DNA of 64,000 nucleotides from contig DAMCAL010000002.1 in assembly GCA_032059585.1 (NCBI GenBank), positions 1 through 64,000 of the forward strand, written 5' to 3'. How positions within the stretch are numbered: the stretch's first letter is position 1; every line of letters starts with the position of its first letter. Of this stretch, positions 24,427 through 32,595 are shown in pieces. The stretch is from Melaminivora sp032059585. GTDB taxonomy: Bacteria > Pseudomonadota > Gammaproteobacteria > Burkholderiales > Burkholderiaceae_C. Below the pieces are notes generated by a model. That model was not told where the DNA came from and did not search any database. It worked only from the letters and a program-made list of their open reading frames with translations. The position numbers and the translations under genes were made by a program.

Positions 24427-24759
24427 AGTTTCCCCGCCGCCCTCGCGCCCCGATTGCTTGAGCACGCGGTACACCGTGGCGCGGCTGATGTTCAGCGCGC
24501 GCGCCACCTCGGTGGCGTTGCGGCCGTTGAACAAGGCGAGCACGTCACGCGCCAGTGCCCGGCTGGCCTGCGCGCGGGCGCTGCGCACGTAGCCGCGCTC
24601 GCCGGCGAACTCGTCGCGCACGGCGTCACGCGCCTGGGCGAACTGCGAGCCGGCGATCTGCGGAAACTCGGCCAACAGGTAGTCGAAGATCCGATCCACC
24701 AGGTCGGGCTCGGCGGCGATCAGGGCTTGCAGGTGCGGCGGCTGGGTGTGCTGGGTCAT
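24409..24759 (-). CDS. Mor-family transcription activator
   Basis: 116 residues with the Mor/C layout: an acidic dimerisation half (AAEPDLVDRIFDYLLAEFPQ) and a C-terminal helix-turn-helix (NATEVARALNISRATVYRVL, about residues 80-100). In Mu, Mor activates the middle promoter; here the gene sits between terminase and gpW on the same strand, so it may boost structural gene expression. The neighbouring GTCTCA-N14-TGAGAC dyads are candidate targets. Confidence 0.8.
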   Translation of the reverse strand: MTQHTQPPHLQALIAAEPDLVDRIFDYLLAEFPQIAGSQFAQARDAVRDEFAGERGYVRSARAQASRALARDVLALFNGRNATEVARALNISRATVYRVLKQSGREGGGETVSRPA

Positions 24760-24773
24760 GCGTGGGCGGCGGG

Positions 24774-26723
24774 TTACCAGTTGCGGGACAGGGTTTTGCG
24801 GGCGGGGCGGCGCGCGGGCGTGGGCGCGGTGGATTGCAGTGGCGCGGATTCGCTATTTATTTCATAGCTGCCGGCGCTTTGTTTATCAGGGCCAGCGGCT
24901 GTTTTCTCCTGAATCTGGCGCGCCGCCACATCCCAGTCCGCCCGCGTGCGCCGGTGCAGGCGCAGCTCCGGGTGGTGGGCGGCGGCGAAGGCGTACACCC
25001 ACGTGTCCAGCGGCTCGTTGCGTGCGCCGCGGCGCTTCTCGAAGCGGTTCTTGCGCGGGTCGTAGGTCTCGCTGACCAGCCCGGCGAAGAACTCGGGCGG
25101 CAACTCGTCGGAGAAGTGCGTCACGCGCGCCTCGGGCGCGGCGTCGTGGTCGGTGGACAGGCGCCCGTACAGCCAGTGCTTGGCGGCCACGGTGCCCACC
25201 TGGTACAGCGTCACGCCGCGCTTGTCGCTCTTGCCGCGCCAGGTCACATCGGCCAGCTTGCCCTTGTTGAGCACCGGCGCGTTGTTGGCCGTGGCGCCGA
25301 AGATGGCCATGGGCCGCGCCACCAGGCGCTGGCGCACGTAGTCCTTGACGGCCCCGCCGCGGTGGCCGCCGATGTCGTGCGCGTAGGCCTGCACGCGCAG
25401 CAATGCGCCGCTGGCGTGTTCGATGGGGGCGTTGAGCAGCTCGGTCAGCGCCACCCACACTTCGGGCGCGGCCGGGTCGCCCGGCAGCTCGACATAGTCC
25501 AGCACCCAGAAGGCCATGCCCTGCCCCCAGCCGACCATCTGCACGGCCAGGCGGTTGTCCTGGGTGTCCACGCCTGCGGTGACCGCCAGCACGCCAGCGG
25601 GCGCGGTGCGCAGGCGGTAGGGTTCGGCCCGGTCGGCGATGGCGTTGTGCCGCACAGCGCGCATGGCGGCGTCTTCCCACGGTTCGGCCAGCCGGTCGTT
25701 CACGAAAGTTTTCAGGCGCGCCGGGTCGGCCTGCGCCTCGCGCCAGATCTCCACCAGGTCGGCCCAGCGCGGTCCTAAGCCGAACTGGTAGTACAGCGCG
25801 TTGATGTGGTAGCCGCGCGTCTTGCGGTCGGGGTGCGCGGCCACCCACTGGCCGGCGCCGATCATGGCGGTCTTGTGGTGCTCTTCGATGCTGGCGCCGC
25901 ACTCGCAGCACGTGTACCAGACCTGGCTGCCGTCAGGGCTCCAGTGCAGGCCGCTCCACTGCAGCGGCTGCAGGTGGTCGCAGTGCGGGCACGGCACGTG
26001 GTAGCGGCGCTGGTCGGACTTTTCCCACAGCTGCTCGATGCGGCTGGTGCCCTTGATCTGCGGGGTGCTGATGTACAGCGTCTTGCTGCTGCCGGGGAAG
26101 GCGCTGGTGCGCCCGCGCAGCATCTCGACCGGGTCGTCGCCGCCGCTCAGGTTGTTGGCGAATTCGTCCACCTCGTCCACCAGCAGCGTGCGCACGGTGG
26201 TGGACTTCAGACGGCTCGGGCTGCCGGCGTGCTCGATGTAGAGCTGGCCGCCGGCGAAGTCCTTGAAGGTGCGGGTGTTGGCCGCGTCGCGGCTGGCCAC
26301 GCTGGTCAGCGCACGGCGCATGGCGGGCGACTCTTCAATGGCCGGGTGCAGCTTTTGCGCCACCCACTTGTTCATGCTGACCTCGCCGGGCAGGCAGACC
26401 ATCACCGGGCCGGGATCGTGGTCCATGCAGTAGCCCAGGGCATTGATGGCCACCTCGGTCTTGCCGTACTGGATGGGGAACATCAGCACCACCTCGCGCA
26501 CCGGGGAGCGCGCGCTCAGGCAGTCCATGGGCTCGCGCAGCGGCGGGTTGCGGTCGGTGCGCCAGGGCCCGGCCATGGCACTGCCCTTGCTGGACAGGTG
26601 GCGCTCCAGGTCCGCCCACTGGCTGACGGTGAGCGGCTTGCGCGGCGCCACGGCGCGGGCGAAGGCCGCGTAGCCGCGCGCCGCGCTGGCGAAGGCCGGG
26701 GTGGCGTGTGGCAGCGCGCTCAT
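24774..26723 (-). CDS. Terminase large subunit, lambda GpA family
   Basis: 649 residues. Walker A FPIQYGKTE (82-90), Walker B TLLVDEVDE (179-187), a zinc-binding pair CPHC (245-248) and CCEC (272-275), and the nuclease acidic motif GVDTQDNRL (384-392) are all intact. It cuts concatemeric DNA and drives packaging into the prohead. ATG 26723 overlaps the small-subunit stop. The last ~30 residues (SAGSYEINSES and on) are encoded by a dispersed repeat, not by a family-conserved tail. Confidence 0.95.
   Translation of the reverse strand: MSALPHATPAFASAARGYAAFARAVAPRKPLTVSQWADLERHLSSKGSAMAGPWRTDRNPPLREPMDCLSARSPVREVVLMFPIQYGKTEVAINALGYCMDHDPGPVMVCLPGEVSMNKWVAQKLHPAIEESPAMRRALTSVASRDAANTRTFKDFAGGQLYIEHAGSPSRLKSTTVRTLLVDEVDEFANNLSGGDDPVEMLRGRTSAFPGSSKTLYISTPQIKGTSRIEQLWEKSDQRRYHVPCPHCDHLQPLQWSGLHWSPDGSQVWYTCCECGASIEEHHKTAMIGAGQWVAAHPDRKTRGYHINALYYQFGLGPRWADLVEIWREAQADPARLKTFVNDRLAEPWEDAAMRAVRHNAIADRAEPYRLRTAPAGVLAVTAGVDTQDNRLAVQMVGWGQGMAFWVLDYVELPGDPAAPEVWVALTELLNAPIEHASGALLRVQAYAHDIGGHRGGAVKDYVRQRLVARPMAIFGATANNAPVLNKGKLADVTWRGKSDKRGVTLYQVGTVAAKHWLYGRLSTDHDAAPEARVTHFSDELPPEFFAGLVSETYDPRKNRFEKRRGARNEPLDTWVYAFAAAHHPELRLHRRTRADWDVAARQIQEKTAAGPDKQSAGSYEINSESAPLQSTAPTPARRPARKTLSRNW
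24855..24900 (-). repeat. Dispersed short repeat, copy 2, inside the terminase 3' end
   Basis: Core TTCATAGCTGCCGGCGCTT then GCCAGCGGCT. In the terminase frame it encodes the SAGSYEINS stretch; the related copy at 33185-33223 encodes APAAINSEA in the Cro-like protein. Confidence 0.55.
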
Positions 26724-27313
26724 GCGGCGGCGTCCTGACCGGCGTGGCGGCGGGCGGCGGCTTCCAGGTCGCGCAGCAGCAGCTCGACCTGGTCGGCGAT
26801 CACGGCACGCAGGCCGCTTTCGTCGCGGCCCACCAGCTGCGGCGCCAGCATGGGGGCCCAGGCCTCGAGCTTGGCGCGCACGGTGGCGCCCAGGTCGGCC
26901 AGCGCGGCGACGTGGGTGGCCAGCTCGATCAGCTCGCCGGCTTCCTTCCTGAACGCGGCGTGCTCGCGCTCGGCCGCCCAGTGCTCGCGCTTCGCCTTCG
27001 CGCTGTGAAAGTTGTACAGGGCGGCGCCGCCCTCTTCCTCCTCTTCCTCGCCCGGCGCGGCGGCGTCGCCGGCTGGCGCCTCGGGCGCTGGCGCCGCCTG
27101 CGCCGCGCGCCCGGCGGCATGGCGGTCGGCCACGCCCTGGCGGCTGGGGTCCTTCGTCGCCTCGAAGCGCGCCAGCGATTCGGCCAGCAGCACATGCTTG
27201 CCATCGGGCGCGAACACCAGGCGGCCGTCCTTGGCCAGCTGGTGGCCGTAGTTGGGTTTGAAGCCCAGGCGCACAGCCATCTGGCGCGGCGTGAGCTGTT
27301 CGGGCTGGGTCAT
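26720..27313 (-). CDS. Terminase small subunit (Nu1-like)
   Basis: 197 residues. The N-terminal ~50 (TPRQMAVRLGFKPNYGHQL, then DGRLVFAPDGKHVLL) form the winged-helix DNA-recognition domain of Nu1/DNA-packaging proteins. A Pro/Ala/Glu linker (residues 75-95) leads to a helical oligomerisation part. It recognises the packaging site and recruits GpA, with whose gene it overlaps by 4 bp. Confidence 0.85.
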   Translation of the reverse strand: MTQPEQLTPRQMAVRLGFKPNYGHQLAKDGRLVFAPDGKHVLLAESLARFEATKDPSRQGVADRHAAGRAAQAAPAPEAPAGDAAAPGEEEEEEGGAALYNFHSAKAKREHWAAEREHAAFRKEAGELIELATHVAALADLGATVRAKLEAWAPMLAPQLVGRDESGLRAVIADQVELLLRDLEAAARRHAGQDAAA

Positions 27314-28125
27314 ACGCCTGCGGCCTCCCGGATGCGAAAGCGCAGGCGCCGGTCCAGGTAGTCCTGCAGGTCCGCGCCGCGGGCGAGCGCGTCCAGATCC
27401 AGCCGTGGGCGGTAAGTGCCGATGCGCACGAACATCAGCACCGGCTGCAGCGCCACGCCGCCTGGGCCCGACGCCGCCCAGACGCCCGGCGCCAGGTGGC
27501 GCGCGCGGCCATCGCGCAGCCGGCCGTAGGCGACGAAGTAGCGCCGCCCAGCCTGGCGCGCGGTGCCTTTGTGCAGGCTGCGCTTGCGCCGATCGGTCAT
27601 GTTGGCCTTGTAGCCCTGCTCGCCGAAGGTCTGCAGGTAGCTCAGCACCTGCTGCAGGAAAGCGCCGCGCAGGTTGCCGCGGCCATCGTCGCTGCCGGGG
27701 TACGGCGTTTCGGGGATGGCCGTCTGGTACCCGGCCGGCAGGATGCCCGCGCGGCGCAGCAGCACCTCGCTGCGCTTGTCGCGCCGGCGCCCGCCGGCCT
27801 CTTGCGCCTGCAGCACGTCCTGCGGATCCACGCCGACCTTACCGCCGCGCATGAAGGCGTTGTGGTCGGTGGTCAGTGTGGGCGCCACGGCCACGCTCAG
27901 GCGGTCCGGTGTGGCCGGAAAGACCTTGGGCGACTTCTGTACCCAGGGCGTGACGCGGTCGAACTGCCGGCCCAGGTGGGCCTGCATGCGCCGGCGCACC
28001 TCGAAGCCGGTGTCGGTCAGGGCCTTGGCGTAGGCGCCGCGCGCCTGCGCGCCGCTGAGCTTGTCCAGGGTGTCGCGCACGGCGTCCAGGCCTTCGGTGC
28101 GGATGGAGATGGTGAGGGCGGTCAT
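27310..28125 (-). CDS. Phage virion-morphogenesis protein, HK97 gp10/Mu gpG-like
   Basis: 271 residues (MTALTISIRTEGLDAVRDTL). The first half (GAYAKALTDTGFEVRRRMQ, FDRVTPWVQKSPKVFP) resembles tail-completion proteins that bind along the tail-connector interface. Its place upstream of the terminase, and not with the connector genes, is unusual. Overlaps on both sides (4 bp each) show co-translation. Confidence 0.6.
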   Translation of the reverse strand: MTALTISIRTEGLDAVRDTLDKLSGAQARGAYAKALTDTGFEVRRRMQAHLGRQFDRVTPWVQKSPKVFPATPDRLSVAVAPTLTTDHNAFMRGGKVGVDPQDVLQAQEAGGRRRDKRSEVLLRRAGILPAGYQTAIPETPYPGSDDGRGNLRGAFLQQVLSYLQTFGEQGYKANMTDRRKRSLHKGTARQAGRRYFVAYGRLRDGRARHLAPGVWAASGPGGVALQPVLMFVRIGTYRPRLDLDALARGADLQDYLDRRLRFRIREAAGV

Positions 28126-28391
28126 GGTGCGGTCCCTTCCGTGGATTGCGCGGCGCTGGCGGCGTTTTGCGGCATCACCCCGGCCAACCCCTTCGCCACC
28201 TGGCTTTCGCTGCCTGTGACCGTGATGCGCAGGGCGCGCAGGCCTGGGAACAGGCCCTGCGCCTGCAGGCCCTTCACCAGATCGTTCAGCTCGGGCCAGC
28301 GCTGCACCAGCGCACGCATCTCGCCAGCGTTTTCCGGGGTGCAGCGGATCAACGCAGTGGCCTGCCCTTCCCTCTTTGTCTCGTTTTTCAT
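28122..28391 (-). CDS. Small hypothetical protein upstream of the packaging genes
   Basis: 89 residues (MKNETKREGQATALIRCTP). The segment GEMRALVQRWPELNDLVKGL is helical, followed by LRALRITVTGS. I recognise no family. It is the first gene after the iteron-like array and overlaps the next gene by 4 bp. Confidence 0.6.
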   Translation of the reverse strand: MKNETKREGQATALIRCTPENAGEMRALVQRWPELNDLVKGLQAQGLFPGLRALRITVTGSESQVAKGLAGVMPQNAASAAQSTEGTAP

Positions 28392-28406
28392 CACAGCCTT
28401 TTTTCC

Positions 28407-28662
28407 GTGCGGTATGTGTGGTGTGGTGTGCGGTATCGCGGCGCACGTAAGTGCTTGATACGCAAGGCGTGTGCGGTATGTGCGGTATGTGCGGTATCCC
28501 TGCGCCTGTGCATGCATGCGCGCCTGCACGCCTGGGCGCACGCCTGCACACGCGCCCGCCCGCGCCCCCGTGAAGGGCGATACCGCACATACCGCACAGC
28601 CCTTATGAATCAACGACTTAATACCGCACGGGATACCGCACGGGATACCGCACATACCGCAC
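28407..28662. repeat. Iteron-like array: 11 copies of a 9-bp motif in two opposed blocks
   Basis: GTGCGGTAT occurs at 28407, 28428, 28471, 28480 and 28489 (the last three strictly tandem), and its complement ATACCGCAC at 28580, 28589, 28621, 28633, 28645 and 28654. An 82-bp very GC-rich core (28498-28579) separates the blocks. It lies in the only sizeable gap of the leftward operon, directly beside the primase/helicase gene, so a replication origin or initiator-binding site is the leading reading. It has no spacers of CRISPR type. Confidence 0.75.
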
Positions 28663-28687
28663 AGGACAGGGCGAATTGCGGCGCCGC

Positions 28688-31120
28688 TCATGCGAACCCC
28701 CGGTTTTTGAAGTCGCGCAGCGCCGTGCGGAACACGTCCACGCGCTCGCCCAGCCACTCGGTCTCGCTGCGCCCGGGCTGCAGCTCGTGGCCACCAGGCA
28801 GCCACGTGATGGCGGCGGGCCCCTTGGTGCCCATGTCGCTGCTGGCGTAGCGCTTCCTCTCGGTGCGCGCCTGGTGCTTGCGCATCAGCATGTTGGCGAA
28901 CCTGGGCTGGTTGAGCGCCTTGAGGTTCACCGTGCGGCACCAGACGGTATAGAGGTCGTACAGGTCGCTGCTGAGCGCGGGCAGCAGCAGCCGCGGCGCG
29001 TTGGCCGCAGGGAAGCCGTCGATGTCGCCTCCCTCGAAAGCCTGCACGAAGCGGCTGGGCGAGTCCTTGGACAGGTCGATCAGCTCGCGCTTGGCGTCCG
29101 TCATGGGCGGCAGGGTGCCGGCGTCAAAGACGCCCAGGTCCAGGTGCAGCAAGTAGTCGTGCAGCGCGGCGCCGCCGCCGCTCGCCATCTCGGCGCGCAC
29201 GCCGGCGTAGAAGTCGGGGCCCAGCTTCTCGGGTGTCCAGATCACGGCGTGGCGCCGGTCGTCTTCCTCGAGCACCACGGGCATGGCCTCGTTCGACAGG
29301 AACACCATGTTGACGTGGTTGCGCTCGTCGTAGGCCTGCATGTTCTTCGGGTTGATGCGGATCCACTCACCCGTGATGAACGCCTTGAGCTTGTTCTTCA
29401 CGTGGTACAGGTCGGATCGGGCCACCACCTCGTCGGCGATCAGGAACAGCTTGCGGCTGGCCCAGTCGTTGAACTTGTCCTCGATGGCCGACTGGTCGAT
29501 CACCCGGCCGTAGCGCCCGTAGATCTCCATGACGCACTCGAAGAACAGGTTCTTGCCGGTGCCCTGCGGCCCATGGATGACCATGGTGGTCTTCATCTTG
29601 GCGCCCGGGTGCTGGATGGGATAGGCCAGCCACTTCAGCACCCACTGGTACAGCGCTTCGGGGCGACTGTCTCCGGCGCACATGTAGCGCAGCAGGTCCA
29701 GCAGGTGTTCGCAGTTGCCCGCGCGCGGCGTGGTCGGCCAGCCGGCCCACAGGTTGCACAGGATGGAGGGGTCCTTCTCCCCGGGGTCGAAGCCCACTTC
29801 CTGCACGCGCACGATCTGGCGGTCCGGGTGTTCGGCCCAGGCGCGGTGCAGCTCGCGCGTGAGGCAGGCGTCGCGCATGTCGCCCAGCGGCAGCAGGATG
29901 TGCTCCTGCCGGTCGAACACGGTACCGCCTTGGCCGTACACCAGCGCAAAGCGCTCGAGCAGTTCGTCCAGCGACTCCATGGGCCGCAGGCGCTCAGGCG
30001 GCTGGCCGGGTGCAACCCCGCCCCCCTTGGTGTGCTGTGCCCGCGCGGGCGCCGCGGCGGCGCGCCAGCCAAGAGCCAGCAGGCGGGCCTCGACCTGGGC
30101 GCGCACCACGTGCAGGCCCTCGGCGCGGTGCAGGTCATTGAAATCGTTGTCCTTGGCGCCCTTGGCCAGCCAGGCTGCGCGGCGTGCGGCCTCGTCGGCG
30201 AACTGCGGGGCCATCCAGGCACCGTCCACCTGCAAGGCCGCGGCGCTGGCGCTGCTCATGCCGGCGTTGCTGGCGCCGTGCGGCTCGCCGCAGTGCGGGC
30301 ATTCGTCGCCGTCGGGCAGCCACACGTGGCCCTTGCACTGGCGGCACTTCTGGGTGGTGTCGTCGTCGGCGCCCACCAGGATGCGCGAGAGCTTGTAGCG
30401 CTTCTTCAGCGCCGCGGCCACGGGCGCCAGGTTGCCGGCGTCGAAGGCCACGGCCACGGGCAGGCCGGTGGCTTCGTGCAGGCTGGCGCCGGTGGCGTAG
30501 CCCTCCACCAGCAGCAGCACCGCGCCCGGCGTGGGCATGCCGATCAGGTGGAAGTGGCCCTTCTTGGCCAGGCCGGCGGGCCAAAATTCCTTGCCGAGGC
30601 CGCGCGCGCCCGGGCGGCGGATGATCTGCAGGCCCTGCACCACGCCGGCCGTGTCCAGCATCGGGATCACCAGCGCGCCCTGGGGCGAGAAACGCACGCC
30701 GTGCGCGCCCACGCCCTTTTTGGTCAGGTATTCGCTGTCGCCCTGCTCGGTGCACTGGCGCCAGGCCTTGCCGGCGCGGTCGGCGGCGCGCTGCGCTTCG
30801 GCCTTGCGCGCCAGCTCGGCGCGGCGCTTGTCCTCGGCCAGGCGCTTGCGCAGCGCGTCGGCCTGCTCACGCGTGAAGGTGAATTCCTTGCCGAGCTCGA
30901 TCTTGCGGGCGTTGTTCTCGTTGCCGCGCCACACACCGTAGCTGCCCACCAGCACGTCGGCGCCACTGTCCAGGCGCATCTCGTGCACGATGTACCAGCC
31001 GCGCTTTTCGCGGCCCTCGCCCTCGACCAGGCAGCGGCGCATGCGCCCCACCTCGAAATGGTCGACCTGCAGGCCGTGCGCTCGGACTTGCGCCAGCGCG
31101 TTGTCGTAGTTCGCTGCCAT
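28688..31120 (-). CDS. Toprim primase fused to SF3-type helicase
   Basis: 810 residues. A Toprim core has VEGYATGAS (about 205-213), DAGN (227-230) and GADDD (250-254); a zinc-binding pair CRQC/CPHC lies at 259-277. The C-terminal half is a D5/DUF5906-type helicase with Walker A HGPQGTGKN (516-524) and Walker B KLFLIADE (557-564). It would unwind and prime phage DNA at an origin, plausibly the adjacent iteron array. The zinc site after Toprim is an unusual order; phage primases usually have it at the N-terminus. Confidence 0.9.
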   Translation of the reverse strand: MAANYDNALAQVRAHGLQVDHFEVGRMRRCLVEGEGREKRGWYIVHEMRLDSGADVLVGSYGVWRGNENNARKIELGKEFTFTREQADALRKRLAEDKRRAELARKAEAQRAADRAGKAWRQCTEQGDSEYLTKKGVGAHGVRFSPQGALVIPMLDTAGVVQGLQIIRRPGARGLGKEFWPAGLAKKGHFHLIGMPTPGAVLLLVEGYATGASLHEATGLPVAVAFDAGNLAPVAAALKKRYKLSRILVGADDDTTQKCRQCKGHVWLPDGDECPHCGEPHGASNAGMSSASAAALQVDGAWMAPQFADEAARRAAWLAKGAKDNDFNDLHRAEGLHVVRAQVEARLLALGWRAAAAPARAQHTKGGGVAPGQPPERLRPMESLDELLERFALVYGQGGTVFDRQEHILLPLGDMRDACLTRELHRAWAEHPDRQIVRVQEVGFDPGEKDPSILCNLWAGWPTTPRAGNCEHLLDLLRYMCAGDSRPEALYQWVLKWLAYPIQHPGAKMKTTMVIHGPQGTGKNLFFECVMEIYGRYGRVIDQSAIEDKFNDWASRKLFLIADEVVARSDLYHVKNKLKAFITGEWIRINPKNMQAYDERNHVNMVFLSNEAMPVVLEEDDRRHAVIWTPEKLGPDFYAGVRAEMASGGGAALHDYLLHLDLGVFDAGTLPPMTDAKRELIDLSKDSPSRFVQAFEGGDIDGFPAANAPRLLLPALSSDLYDLYTVWCRTVNLKALNQPRFANMLMRKHQARTERKRYASSDMGTKGPAAITWLPGGHELQPGRSETEWLGERVDVFRTALRDFKNRGFA

Positions 31121-31122
31121 CG

Positions 31123-31311
31123 TCAGTAACCCGCCGCCTTGCTACCTACCCACCCAGCGGGGCGCGAATTACCCTCATCGACGAAGGCCAGGAAGGACCC
31201 ACGACCCGGCGCGCGCGCTGCTCGCTCGCCGACCGAGGCCAGGGCCAGGGCGCACCGCGCGAAACCCGTGCGGGCTTCAAAACCCCGGGGGGATGGGGCA
31301 CGCGCGCGCAT
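31123..31311 (-). CDS. Small Ash/Icd-like ORF coupled to the CII gene
   Basis: 62 residues, start overlapping the CII stop (TGATG) and stop 2 bp before the primase start. The C-terminal motif FLAFVDEGNSRPAG-WVGSKAAGY recalls the short conserved end of Ash/Icd-like phage proteins (host division or regulator inhibitors). Tight coupling on both sides supports translation; function is a guess. Confidence 0.4.
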   Translation of the reverse strand: MRARAPSPRGFEARTGFARCALALASVGERAARAPGRGSFLAFVDEGNSRPAGWVGSKAAGY

Positions 31312-31859
31312 CAGTAGTCCACCTTCGGCGCCACGCGCTGGCGTGCACGCAGCGCGCCCACCAGGTGCGACAGGGCTGCGCTGGTCTCCTCGGCGTGGTA
31401 CTGCACGCGGCGCAGCTCGTTGCTGGTGGTGCACTCGCCCGGCTTGGCCACCAGGCGCTCGAGCGGCTCGGCCGCAGCGCGCACCAGGTCTGCCATCTCT
31501 ACCTGCAGCCGCACCAAGGCCTGCAGCGGATCGCCCCCCGTCTGGTCGGGCGTGGCACGCGTGACGGTGTAGCCCAGCGCCGCGGCCATGGCCATCAGCA
31601 CCGCAGCGTCGCCGCTCATGTGCTGCAGCGTGACCAGCTCCTGCGGGCGCAGGAAGTGGGTGTCGTTGTTGGGGTTGGCCTTGTGGGTGAGCGTGGGCAC
31701 CGGCAGGCCCATACGCGCCGCCAGGGCAGACACGCCGCCCGGGTAGCCGTGCACCGTGTGGTAGATCGCATCGGGCACGCTCATGGGATCGGGCGTGGCG
31801 GGCATGGCCTCGCCGTCGCCATGGGCAAGCGCGGCAGGGATGGAGATAGTCGCCCTCAT
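31311..31859 (-). CDS. Phage regulatory protein, CII/CP76 family
   Basis: 182 residues. After a short variable N-terminus, SVPDAIYHTVHGYPGGVSAL and ARMGLPVPTLTHKANPNND match the helix-turn-helix of the phage regulatory CII family (Phage_CP76), followed by a helical dimerisation region. ATG 31859 has AGAGGTGA at good spacing. It may set the lysis-lysogeny choice or activate early genes. Confidence 0.8.
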   Translation of the reverse strand: MRATISIPAALAHGDGEAMPATPDPMSVPDAIYHTVHGYPGGVSALAARMGLPVPTLTHKANPNNDTHFLRPQELVTLQHMSGDAAVLMAMAAALGYTVTRATPDQTGGDPLQALVRLQVEMADLVRAAAEPLERLVAKPGECTTSNELRRVQYHAEETSAALSHLVGALRARQRVAPKVDY

Positions 31860-32094
31860 GGCAAATCACCTCTTTTCAGATCGGGAACCGGCCGACGCGC
31901 TGGCCGACCGGGTTGCAGCGCTCGAGCTCTTCGCGCAGCAGTTGGTGCTGGTGCTCGAGGCGCAGGGCGCACTGGATGCGCAGGCGCTAGACGGCTGGCT
32001 GACCACGGCGCGCAGCGCGATGCTGCGCACCGCCAGCGTGCCGCCCAGGCAGGTGGTGGCGCTCACGCGGCTGCAGCGGCAGGTGCGGCAGTGA
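31858..32094 (+). CDS. Small helical protein divergent from CII
   Basis: 78 residues (MANHLFSDREPADALADRV), then ELFAQQLVLVLEAQGALDAQ. Its ATG overlaps that of the CII gene on the other strand by 2 bp. It resembles the protein at 32596: LDGWLTTARSAM-PPRQVVALTRLQRQV here against LDGLAQWMQACL-TARQMVAIGQLADRV there. The paralogy supports a real gene. Function unknown. Confidence 0.55.
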   Translation: MANHLFSDREPADALADRVAALELFAQQLVLVLEAQGALDAQALDGWLTTARSAMLRTASVPPRQVVALTRLQRQVRQ

Positions 32095-32125
32095 GCGGCG
32101 CCCGCGCACATGGAGGCGGCGGCGC

Positions 32126-32455
32126 TCATGCAGCGGCCGCCTCAAACGGCACCGTGGGCAGACGGCCGGCGCGCGCCAGGTGCTCCGCGTACTTCGCCGA
32201 CAGCGACTGCACCGTGGGCAGCGATCCGGCGTCGGGGTTCAGGCCCAGCTCGCCCAGCAGCACGCAGCCCTCAGGCGTGGCGCCCAGCAGGTCGTACACC
32301 TCAGCCGCGGCCGAGAGCAGCGCGCGCTCCTCAGGCCGGCGGCCGGCAGCGAAGAAGGCGGGGGTCCAGTCATGGCGGCGCGCCAGGGTGGAATGGGCGC
32401 GGTTGGCCCAGCGTTCGGCGCTGTCCAGCAGAGCGAGCATCAGGTGTTCAGACAT
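32126..32455 (-). CDS. Hypothetical phage early protein
   Basis: 109 residues (MSEHLMLALLDSAERWANRA), all-helical, with VYDLLGATPEGCVLLGELG in the middle. AAGGGGA lies upstream of ATG 32455. It is part of the leftward early operon between the Cro-like and CII-like genes. No family recognised. Confidence 0.55.
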   Translation of the reverse strand: MSEHLMLALLDSAERWANRAHSTLARRHDWTPAFFAAGRRPEERALLSAAAEVYDLLGATPEGCVLLGELGLNPDAGSLPTVQSLSAKYAEHLARAGRLPTVPFEAAAA

Positions 32456-32481
32456 GGGGTCCCCTTCGTTTGAATGCTTCT

Positions 32482-32522
32482 GTTTTGATAGCTGCTTGCG
32501 CTTACTTGGCGTGCGCTGGAGC
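32482..32522 (+). repeat. Dispersed short repeat, copy 3
   Basis: TTTTGATAGCTGCTTGCGCTT then GTGCGCTGGAG, in the gap between the hypothetical gene at 32126-32455 and the divergent gene at 32596. Confidence 0.6.
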
Positions 32523-32595
32523 CACATAGGGCGGGCGTCCACCCAAGAGAGACAATGCGATTTCCACGCCACACCGCCTTTCGAGAGGGACACCC

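Noticed and set aside
24409..24759. Mu-like transposable phage, suggested by Mor and the gpT-like capsid
   Set aside because: No MuA/MuB transposase; the element has a tyrosine integrase and site-specific att repeats in a tRNA gene.
28407..28662. CRISPR array
   Set aside because: Repeat units are 9 bp, in both orientations, without unique spacers of constant length, and no cas genes are present.
28676..31129. An 817-residue plus-strand frame
   Set aside because: Exact antisense of the primase-helicase, whose motifs are unambiguous on the minus strand.
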